A DNA stretch of 7,633 nt from Aquimarina sp. GTDB taxonomy: Bacteria; Bacteroidota; Bacteroidia; Flavobacteriales; Flavobacteriaceae. The notes beneath the pieces are model-generated. The model ran no database searches and was not told where the DNA came from. It saw only the letters and a program-made list of their open reading frames with translations. How positions within the stretch are numbered: position 1 is the stretch's first letter; the number at the start of each line of letters is the position of its first letter. Location of the stretch: NCBI GenBank assembly GCA_011524575.1, contig WTKB01000019.1, forward strand, positions 1 to 7,633, in the 5' to 3' direction. The position numbers and the translations under genes were made by a program. Shown one piece after another: positions 1-5,820 of this stretch.

Positions 1-113
1 TGATGCTTATGGGGCTAAAAAGATTTACAAAATATACCCATTTACCTAATGTTGTTGCACTTCGTAAACAAATTGCGACAAAAGTAATTGCAGATAATAA
101 ATATACTTTTTAG
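1..113 (+). CDS. C-terminal tail of an unrecognised protein (cut by window edge)
   Basis: An open frame runs from position 3 to a TAG stop at 111-113. It gives 36 residues including HLPNVVALRKQIATKVI and ending in NKYTF. The composition looks like a normal globular protein end and the codons suit this AT-rich genome, but I do not recognise the family. The stop codon is shared with the start of the palindromic repeat: A112 and G113 are its first two bases. The native end may therefore have been replaced when the repeat arrived. A competing frame from position 2 stops at 47-49 and is less likely because it is much shorter. The gene runs in the same direction as the hydrolase gene downstream. 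Confidence 0.5.
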   Translation, partial: MLMGLKRFTKYTHLPNVVALRKQIATKVIADNKYTF

Positions 114-267
114 AGCATGTTTAAACTAAATATAAACTGTAATTCAAAAGTTTAAGGTTTTGGGTTACTTTTAAATGATGAGTATATCGAGATATGTAAG
201 TCCTTTTAAAGTGATCCAAGTTCTTAAAATTTTGGATTACAGGAAGTAGGGAGTTTAAACAAGCTCT
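112..267 (+). repeat. 156-base palindrome, long copy of a hairpin repeat family
   Basis: The whole segment folds back on one axis between positions 189 and 190. Of 78 opposed positions I count 55 Watson-Crick, 9 G-U and 13 mismatches, plus the central g/a. The ends are AGAGCATGTTTAAACT (112-127) and AGTTTAAACAAGCTCT (252-267), with one mismatch. An inner arm pair is 137-156 with 223-242 (CTGTAATTCAAAA opposite TTTTGGATTACAG). The tip is ATATC-GA-GATAT. Between outer and inner arms lies an internal loop whose right strand reads GAAGTAGGG. TTA occurs at 110-112 and 267-269, as expected of a 3-base target duplication if the mobile ends are GAGC/GCTC. No coding capacity was seen. It could be a MITE-like element, a transcribed hairpin RNA or a terminator. 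Confidence 0.85.
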
Positions 268-434
268 TAGAGTATCTGTTTAAATAAGCTATTGTATTTT
301 AATGTTAGTATGGTGTTTTGGCATGTGTGTAAGTATATATATGTGATTTTTAGTCATTTTTGTTTATAATTATTATATTTGCCTTTGAAAAAATTAAAAG
401 TTCCTTTTTAGTAACTTGTTTAAACAAGTTCTAA
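267..434. repeat. Possible decayed third copy, ending in a perfect 18-base palindrome
   Basis: This stretch between the long palindrome and the hydrolase gene has no gene. It begins with TTAGAGTATCTGTTTAAATA, close to the left end of the long palindrome. It ends with AACTTGTTTAAACAAGTT (413-430), a perfect 18-base palindrome followed by CTAA. The reverse complement of that right end, TTAGAACTTGTTTAAACAA, aligns with the left end at 267. The interior shows none of the CTGTAATCC arms and no convincing pairing, so only the ends support a third copy. The 413-430 palindrome sits 24 bases before the chosen ATG of the hydrolase gene. It could also act as an operator or a leader hairpin. Confidence 0.4.
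374..381 (+). promoter_or_regulatory. Candidate -7 promoter box for the hydrolase gene
   Basis: TATATTTG is an exact match to the Bacteroidota -7 consensus TAnnTTTG and lies 73 bases before the ATG at 455. No TTTG -33 box is present at the expected 17-23 base spacing; the nearest TTTG, at 359-362, is too close. The call rests on the -7 box alone. If it is used, the palindrome at 413-430 would lie in the 5' leader of the transcript. Confidence 0.3.
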
Positions 435-454
435 GTATATAAATGTTTGTAATT

Positions 455-2194
455 ATGGCTAATAAGAAAATATTATTTTGGATTCCAGGTACAGGAGTTA
501 CTAATGAACAACGGTTAGAAAGTACTCCAGAATTATCAAGAAATTATAAGCAAGATGGACATGATATTACAGTTTTAATGCCAGATGGTGTTGCTACTGA
601 TGATATGACTGAGCAAATGGATTTTCTTAGAGGAGAAAGTGAAAATGAAGAACGAGAGCGAAGAAAAACTCCTTTAGAGCGTATTCAAGAATCACTTTTA
701 AACCTTGTAGGAGTTTCTCCAGATATTTTAGAGCAGTTTCTTATTGGTTATAGCGAAGAGACTCATTTAGTCCAAGTAAGTGAGTTTTTACAAGGTTTAG
801 AAGATTATTTCAAGGAACAATCAAAACGTGTAGCACAAGGTAAAGAAATGGAGCCTTTCGATTTGATTGTTGGAGGGTATAGTAGAGGTGCTGCTGTAGG
901 AGTTGTTGGTTTTTTAGTGTCAATGGTTTCACAACTTCAAGCCGATGAGCAAAGTAAAGAGAAAGTAAATCTTTTTACAAGAAAATTGATTTCGTCTATG
1001 AAGTTTATAATTAATGACCCTGCTCCAGGTGTTGATTTTTCTGATAATCCTGATGTTTACAGAGATCAAAGCCAAGATTTTATGGGGCTTTCAGAACTAT
1101 TAGATAGTGATGAACAGATTCCTGGACTGGATAAAAGTAATCCGTTGAAATATTTAATAGGTGAACTTGCAAAACACACAGGAATACCTATTTCAATTGA
1201 TTTTGTACCTTCAAGATTTGAAACATTAAAAGGCTTAGAGGCTTCTGCAATGTGGAATGCGTTGGCAAAAGATCTTCCTAAAGGAGTGTCTTTAAATACG
1301 TATCAGGCGGGTTTAAATCATTTTGCTCATATAAGAGATAATGAAAATGTTTACAAGAAATATGCGGAGTTATTTGGTGAAGAACAGTTAAGCCCAAAGA
1401 AGTTACTAGGAATGACTATAGAGGTTTCTTTAGGCCTAAGAGATCGTAAAGAACTGGATATTTTTTATAAAAAACTTAGAAGAGTAGAAACGGTGATTTT
1501 AGCAGGATTACTTAAAGAATCTGCAAGACAATCTGAGGTAGAAGCGGTTTCTACAAAGTCGGTATTCAATATTCCATTGATATCTGATTTAATTGATTTT
1601 GCTTTAGTTTCATTTGGTGAGCGAAAAACAGTATATGATGTGGAGTCTGATGGAGATTTATCACTTTCTGATGACGAAGTTATGAGTGAAGATTACGAGC
1701 AAAACAAAGCTAATCTTAGAGTTCCAGATTCTGACGATACCATTATTAATGGTAGAGATGTAGGTTTGTCAGAAATTCAAAAAATGATGGCTAAGATCGA
1801 GAATTTTCAAAGAAAAAATAATATTCCCACTTTTGAAGAAGCTTCAAAACGGTATGTTCGTACCGATGAGTTTTTGAATTTAGATTACAAACCTACTTTA
1901 AGGGAAAAATTTAATCAAGCTCGTGAAAAATTAAGAAACCGCTTAAAACAAGTACTCGGTCTTATAGGAGTAAATAAGAGGACTGTTGTACCTGTATCTT
2001 CTGAAGAAGAAATAGATTTGTCGAGTAGTAGTTCAGATAGTGAAGTAATTGAAGATATCAATGATTTAGCTCGTTTAGTGCAACCACAGGCAGAGAGAGC
2101 AAGAAGTGTTGCTAGATCCGTTAGATCAGCTAGATCACCAGAAAAAGGGACATCACGTAGAAAAGTATCTTCACCACAAGTAGGAGGAGCTTAG
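455..2194 (+). CDS. Alpha/beta-hydrolase-like protein with GYSRGA elbow and acidic/Arg-Ser tail
   Basis: The protein has 579 residues from the ATG at 455. An ATG at 443 would add MFVI; 455 is preferred because MANKKILFW starts the first predicted strand directly. Residues 5-16 (KILFWIPGTGVT) resemble the opening strand and oxyanion loop of alpha/beta hydrolases. LIVGGYSRGAA at about 137-147 is a nucleophile elbow (Ser143) of the type in DUF2235/Tle1-like lipases. NDPAPG (Asp near 188) and GLNHFAHIRD (His near 289 or 292) could complete a triad. From about 395 the chain becomes low-complexity: an acidic Ser/Asp patch near 397-416, a second near 517-533, then a basic Arg-Ser tail near 548-575. 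No signal peptide or membrane span is seen. The activity, perhaps lipase or esterase, is inferred from the motif; substrate and role are unknown. It lies between hairpin repeats and converges on tamL, and it looks accessory. Confidence 0.8.
   Translation: MANKKILFWIPGTGVTNEQRLESTPELSRNYKQDGHDITVLMPDGVATDDMTEQMDFLRGESENEERERRKTPLERIQESLLNLVGVSPDILEQFLIGYSEETHLVQVSEFLQGLEDYFKEQSKRVAQGKEMEPFDLIVGGYSRGAAVGVVGFLVSMVSQLQADEQSKEKVNLFTRKLISSMKFIINDPAPGVDFSDNPDVYRDQSQDFMGLSELLDSDEQIPGLDKSNPLKYLIGELAKHTGIPISIDFVPSRFETLKGLEASAMWNALAKDLPKGVSLNTYQAGLNHFAHIRDNENVYKKYAELFGEEQLSPKKLLGMTIEVSLGLRDRKELDIFYKKLRRVETVILAGLLKESARQSEVEAVSTKSVFNIPLISDLIDFALVSFGERKTVYDVESDGDLSLSDDEVMSEDYEQNKANLRVPDSDDTIINGRDVGLSEIQKMMAKIENFQRKNNIPTFEEASKRYVRTDEFLNLDYKPTLREKFNQAREKLRNRLKQVLGLIGVNKRTVVPVSSEEEIDLSSSSSDSEVIEDINDLARLVQPQAERARSVARSVRSARSPEKGTSRRKVSSPQVGGA
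2111..2137 (+). repeat. Three 9-base tandem repeats coding the Arg-Ser tail
   Basis: GCTAGATCC, GTTAGATCA and GCTAGATCA follow one another in frame and encode ARS-VRS-ARS. They lie inside the 3' end of the hydrolase gene. The near-identity of the units suggests local duplication, so tail length may differ between strains. Confidence 0.75.
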
Positions 2195-2207
2195 TTTATG
2201 TTTTTTT

Positions 2208-2290
2208 AGAGCTTGTTTAAACTGATTACGAACTGTAATCCAAAACTTAAGAAATTGGATTGCAGGAAGTAGTGAGTTTAAACAAGTTTT
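2208..2290 (+). repeat. 83-base palindrome, short copy of the hairpin repeat family
   Basis: The segment folds on an axis at 2249. Outer arms are AGAGCTTGTTTAAACT (2208-2223) and AGTTTAAACAAGTTTT (2275-2290). Inner arms are CTGTAATCCAA (2233-2243) and TTGGATTGCAG (2255-2265). The internal loop's right strand is GAAGTAGTG, nearly the same as in the 112-267 copy and in the same orientation. It starts 13 bases after the hydrolase stop codon, behind a run of seven T. It is the only strong hairpin between the convergent hydrolase and tamL genes, so it may also end transcription in one or both directions. The 73-base difference from the long copy lies entirely in the apical part. Confidence 0.85.
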
Positions 2291-2345
2291 TGTACCAATT
2301 GATCTTTGAAAACGATTTATGATGTCGATTTATAGATTAATAGGT

Positions 2346-2362
2346 GTTAAACAAGTTTTTTT
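2346..2362. repeat. Solo right-end fragment of the hairpin repeat
   Basis: GTTAAACAAGTTTTTTT resembles the right end of the neighbouring palindrome (GTTTAAACAAGTTTTT, 2276-2291) with one A/T position lost. It stands alone, with no matching left end, 9 bases beyond the tamL stop codon. It may be a remnant of another copy. Confidence 0.4.
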
Positions 2363-2371
2363 AAAAAGGTT

Positions 2372-4969
2372 TTAAAAAGGATAGTTAATACCTACATTTA
2401 AAACAGTTTTACTAAAGTTTAAATCGTCAAACCAGTTATGAGTACGGTTTTTATCAGGGTCATGTACAGGCCATGCTGCATCAAATCGTAATACAAAAAA
2501 GTCAAAATCGTAGCGTAAGGCTGTTCCTGCTCCAATAGCAATGCTTTTTAAGTCTTTCCACTCATTAAAACGAACACTTTCATCTTCATTAAAAGAATCA
2601 AGTACATTCCATATATTACCTCCATCTATAAACCATGCTCCATATAAGGCACCAAAAAGTTTAAAGCGGTGTTCAAAATTAAAAAGTAGTTTGAAATTAG
2701 CTTCATTAAATTCATTGGCACTACCACTTACACCTGGGCCTAATTTGTATGAAGTCCATGCTCTTATATCATTAGAACCTCCTGCAAAATAACTTTCCGA
2801 GAAAGGAATGTTTTTTGAGTTCCCATACGGAATAGCTAGTCCTATAAATCCTCTGCACGCAAATGTGTTTTTGGTATCAATCTTCCAATGTTTGATGTAT
2901 TCTGTTTCAAGCTTTAAAAATTGAGAATACTCTACTCCAAAAAGTTCATAAACCCCATTAGTATTTAATTCTTCGTTATTCCATTTTGCAAAAATATTGG
3001 GAAGGAATCCTGCATTTTGAAGTTTTAGCTTAAATCGATAAAAATCTTGATCGTATAAATTAGTTCGAGTATCTTTTAAAAAACGATAATACGTACTTAA
3101 AATTAAATTATTTTCAGTTAGACGATTTCTGCGTTCTCGGATTATTTGTAACTTATTGGTATTAATAGCATTTATTTGACTCCCATATTGTCCTGTTAGG
3201 GCATGGTCTATAAATTGCAAGACACTACCATCTGTTTTTTTTAAGTTTCCATCTTCAGTTAGTAGATTTTCTTGAACTCCTAGTGTTTGTTTTGAAATAT
3301 TATTGGTGGTGGTGTAAGCATTCGTATAAACATTAAAATAATTTTGAGTTCTTAAGTTACGTACATATCTTAGGTCTAATAACCCGATTTGGTGTGTTTG
3401 ATTTTTTTTTGGTTTCCACTGATAATTTACAGCACTAACTACACTTTCTTTGTCAAGACCGATATTTTTCTGTGAATTTATTCCAATAGTCATGTTGGTT
3501 TTTGGAGTATTCGATTTTTTAAACCATTGGTGCAGTCCAAATGGTAGTAGTATTCTTGGAAAAGTAAGTTTGGCATCTATACCAAAATCTGAGATATTAA
3601 AAAAGGACTGTGTATCTTCAATGTTACTTGATGCCCCAAAATTACTATACCCAGAGAGTTCAAATATTTCGGTGTGTCTAAAGGCATTTCTGATTTTTAA
3701 AAAGCCACCAAAACCAATGCCAATATCCTGAATATTAGAGGTTGATACATCAAAATCTATACCGAATGCATATTTCTTTCTAGGATTTAGAATCATGCTT
3801 ACTTCTAGATTTTGATGGTTATGGTTTTTTATAGTTGAGGTGTAATTTTTCTTTAAATATTGAATATTAGGATATTTAAATACACCAAGGCTATTAATGG
3901 CTTTATAGGTAAGACTACGTAAGGAATCACTATAAATTTGTTTTGGTTTTATAAACAGGTTATTGATTATTGATTTAGGTGCATATTTTAATTTTCCTTT
4001 AGAAAAAAACTGATAGCCTTTGAAATTAAGGGTGTCTGTGTATTTCGTTTTTACTTTTGTGGGTGTATTTACATAAATTTTGACAGTATCAATATAAGTA
4101 AGTTTAAATAGGTTGTTATTATATTTGGTAGTGTCTGATTTGGAGTCCGTGAAAAATTCTACTGGAGTACTAGGCTCAGAAATGCGTAATGTTAAGTGGT
4201 TTTTATGATCACCTTCTAGCGTGTCGGCAATAAATTGAATATATTCTTTTTGGAAATCATAAATACCTTGATTTCTCATGTTTTTTGTGATACGAAAGCG
4301 TTCTTTTTCGAGATTTGAGGTGATGAATCTCTCCCCTGATTTTAGTAAAGTTTTAGATTTATTTTTTTGATAAATACTATCAATTAGTTTAGATGAAATC
4401 TGTGTATCTAGTTTACCTAATAGGTAAGGAGATTTTGGTTTTACTTTATAGGTGACAGAAGCATTTTTATTGTGATCAATAGTAATTTTAGCTTCGGTTT
4501 CTGCGTTAAAATACCCTTGATTCCAAAAGTAGTCTCTAAGGTTTTTTTGAGATTTTTCAATAGCACTTTCTTTGAGCCAAACAGGTCTTTCAGAAAATTT
4601 TGTAAGTTTCCAGTTCAAGGCTTTTTTACGTTGGTAATACCTGTGGATTTGTTTTTTTGACCAAAAATTTGTCCAAAACTTATGTTTTTCTATAAAGTTT
4701 AGGTATTGTTTGGTATAAATAGAATCGGATTTTTTTTCACCAAATAATTGGTAAGCATATAATTTTACAGGAATTCCGAGTACGCTACTATTGGGTTTTT
4801 GGATTAAATATCTATATAGATGTTGCGTTTTTTTGTTTTTATCTGTTGTAAGAATTTCATTTTTTACAAGTAAAGATTTTTCAGAGGGCAGCTCTTTTAA
4901 ACCAGAGCAACAAATGCTACTTACAATGAAAAGAAAAAATATAGTAGTTTTAGCCCAAAAAGAATTCAA
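2372..4969 (-). CDS. tamL: TamL, outer-membrane lipoprotein of the TamA/BamA (Omp85) family
   Basis: The protein has 865 residues, a normal length for TamL, the Bacteroidota lipoprotein form of TamA that works in outer-membrane assembly with TamB. Residues 1-21 form an export signal ending in SSICCSG; Cys20 or Cys21 would be lipidated, though neither fits the usual L-[AS]-[GA]-C box well. Residues about 30-400 are the periplasmic POTRA-type region and about 400-865 the 16-strand barrel. The diagnostic loop-6 motif is GGSNDIRAW (730-738) followed by KLGPG. The chain ends in INYPF, with a C-terminal aromatic residue as expected of a BAM substrate. The start is a TTG at 4969-4967: an in-frame TAA lies just upstream and there is no ATG until about residue 231. 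It is transcribed away from the methyltransferase gene. No tamB follows in the window; the hydrolase gene and repeats lie there instead. Confidence 0.9.
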   Translation of the reverse strand: MNSFWAKTTIFFLFIVSSICCSGLKELPSEKSLLVKNEILTTDKNKKTQHLYRYLIQKPNSSVLGIPVKLYAYQLFGEKKSDSIYTKQYLNFIEKHKFWTNFWSKKQIHRYYQRKKALNWKLTKFSERPVWLKESAIEKSQKNLRDYFWNQGYFNAETEAKITIDHNKNASVTYKVKPKSPYLLGKLDTQISSKLIDSIYQKNKSKTLLKSGERFITSNLEKERFRITKNMRNQGIYDFQKEYIQFIADTLEGDHKNHLTLRISEPSTPVEFFTDSKSDTTKYNNNLFKLTYIDTVKIYVNTPTKVKTKYTDTLNFKGYQFFSKGKLKYAPKSIINNLFIKPKQIYSDSLRSLTYKAINSLGVFKYPNIQYLKKNYTSTIKNHNHQNLEVSMILNPRKKYAFGIDFDVSTSNIQDIGIGFGGFLKIRNAFRHTEIFELSGYSNFGASSNIEDTQSFFNISDFGIDAKLTFPRILLPFGLHQWFKKSNTPKTNMTIGINSQKNIGLDKESVVSAVNYQWKPKKNQTHQIGLLDLRYVRNLRTQNYFNVYTNAYTTTNNISKQTLGVQENLLTEDGNLKKTDGSVLQFIDHALTGQYGSQINAINTNKLQIIRERRNRLTENNLILSTYYRFLKDTRTNLYDQDFYRFKLKLQNAGFLPNIFAKWNNEELNTNGVYELFGVEYSQFLKLETEYIKHWKIDTKNTFACRGFIGLAIPYGNSKNIPFSESYFAGGSNDIRAWTSYKLGPGVSGSANEFNEANFKLLFNFEHRFKLFGALYGAWFIDGGNIWNVLDSFNEDESVRFNEWKDLKSIAIGAGTALRYDFDFFVLRFDAAWPVHDPDKNRTHNWFDDLNFSKTVLNVGINYPF

Positions 4970-5027
4970 AGATGTTTTATTTTACCAGTATAATAGAAAA
5001 TTTCGGTTTTTTTACAAAAACATAATT

Positions 5028-5057
5028 CAAATTTACAGTTTTTACATGGTTACCAAA
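5028..5057 (-). promoter_or_regulatory. Candidate tamL promoter (TTTG -33, TAAATTTG -7)
   Basis: Read on the - strand, TTTG (5057-5054) is followed after 18 bases by TAAATTTG (5035-5028). This fits the Bacteroidota pattern TTTG-N17-23-TAnnTTTG. Transcription would start near 5022 and give a leader of about 50 bases before the TTG start codon of tamL. The -33 box lies inside the first codons of the divergent methyltransferase gene. Confidence 0.55.
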
Positions 5058-5801
5058 AATCAAATTAAAAAAATAAAAAGTTTACGTTTAAAAAAGAATC
5101 GTTTACAGCTAGGATGGTTTTGTGTGGAAGGGCTTAAAATTGTAAAAGATTTTTTAAATCAAAACAATACTCTTGTAGTTTTATATACTACAGAAAATCA
5201 GGTACATCACTTTAAAGATTATAGTACGCCTTCAAAGATTGTAGTTACTTCTCAAAAGGTGTTGGATCAAATTTCAAATCTTACCAACGCCCCCGAAGTA
5301 ATTGCCGTATTTGAACAAAAGCAACCCGATTTACCCAATAGTACTACTTTGGGCAATAATACTTCTTTTCTTGTTTTAGATGGTATTCAAGATCCTGGGA
5401 ATTTAGGGACAATTATTCGGCTTGCAGATTGGTTTGGAATTACTAATATAATATGTTCTTTACATACTACAGACTGTTACGCTACTAAAGTAGTTCAAGC
5501 AAGTATGGGATCACTGGCAAGGGTTTCTATAAAATACCAAAACCTTTCAGATTTTTTTACAAAAAACAAGCTGCCTGTATATGGGGCGTTTTTAGAAGGT
5601 AAACGCAGTATTGATGTTGCTATAGCAAATAAAGAAGCTTATGTGCTTGTAATGGGGAGCGAAGCTCATGGAATATCTTCTGAGATAGAGGCTTTTGTTA
5701 CTCAGAAAATTACTATTCCTAAATCTAATAGAGATTCAAATATTGAGAGTTTAAACGTGGCTTCAGCAACGGCTATTTTATTGAGTCAGTTTAGTGTTTA
5801 A
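5046..5801 (+). CDS. TrmH/SpoU-family RNA 2'-O-methyltransferase
   Basis: The protein has 251 residues. This family transfers a methyl group from S-adenosylmethionine to a ribose 2'-OH in rRNA or tRNA in the cytoplasm; the target base here is unknown. The N-terminal part (about 1-90, with MVTKNQIKKIKSL and FCVEGLKIV) is the substrate-binding domain common to RlmB-like enzymes. The C-terminal SPOUT knot carries all three motifs: DPGNLGTIIR (116-125), LVMGSEAHGIS (201-211) and NIESLNVASATAILL (232-246). The conserved Asn119 and Arg125 lie in motif 1, and the Ser/Asn of SLNVA in motif 3. The ATG at 5046 is chosen because family members start at this point. The open frame continues upstream to 4791, but that part is antisense to tamL and has no family resemblance. 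It is divergent from tamL (76 bases apart) and convergent with rnhA (19 bases apart). Confidence 0.93.
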   Translation: MVTKNQIKKIKSLRLKKNRLQLGWFCVEGLKIVKDFLNQNNTLVVLYTTENQVHHFKDYSTPSKIVVTSQKVLDQISNLTNAPEVIAVFEQKQPDLPNSTTLGNNTSFLVLDGIQDPGNLGTIIRLADWFGITNIICSLHTTDCYATKVVQASMGSLARVSIKYQNLSDFFTKNKLPVYGAFLEGKRSIDVAIANKEAYVLVMGSEAHGISSEIEAFVTQKITIPKSNRDSNIESLNVASATAILLSQFSV

Positions 5802-5802
5802 A

Positions 5803-5811
5803 GGGGGGGGG
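5803..5811. repeat. Run of nine G between two convergent genes
   Basis: Nine consecutive G lie one base after the methyltransferase stop codon, in the 19-base gap before the rnhA stop on the other strand. Such a run stands out in this AT-rich sequence. It lies in neither reading frame. It is prone to length change by slippage and to miscounting in sequencing. Confidence 0.9.
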
Positions 5812-5820
5812 AAACAGCTA

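Noticed and set aside
2..49. Alternative reading frame DAYGAKKIYKIYPFT ending at 47-49
   Set aside because: It is only 15 residues; the overlapping frame ending at 113 is longer and more protein-like. It is not fully excluded.
112..2290. The palindromes as integron attC sites
   Set aside because: The gene-plus-hairpin layout is suggestive, but the ends carry GTTTAAAC instead of the RYYYAAC/GTTRRRY core sites, and no integrase is in the window.
2541..4660. Open + strand frames at 2541-2792, 3450-3731 and 4472-4660
   Set aside because: They are antisense to the well-supported tamL gene and resemble no protein family.
4989..4994. TATAAT between tamL and the methyltransferase gene as a -10 box
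   Set aside because: Bacteroidota primary sigma factor uses TAnnTTTG, and the match is expected by chance in AT-rich sequence.
4791..5045. Upstream extension of the methyltransferase frame by 85 residues
   Set aside because: It is antisense to the tamL signal region. Family members begin at MVTKNQIKKIKSL (ATG 5046), so the extension is probably not translated.
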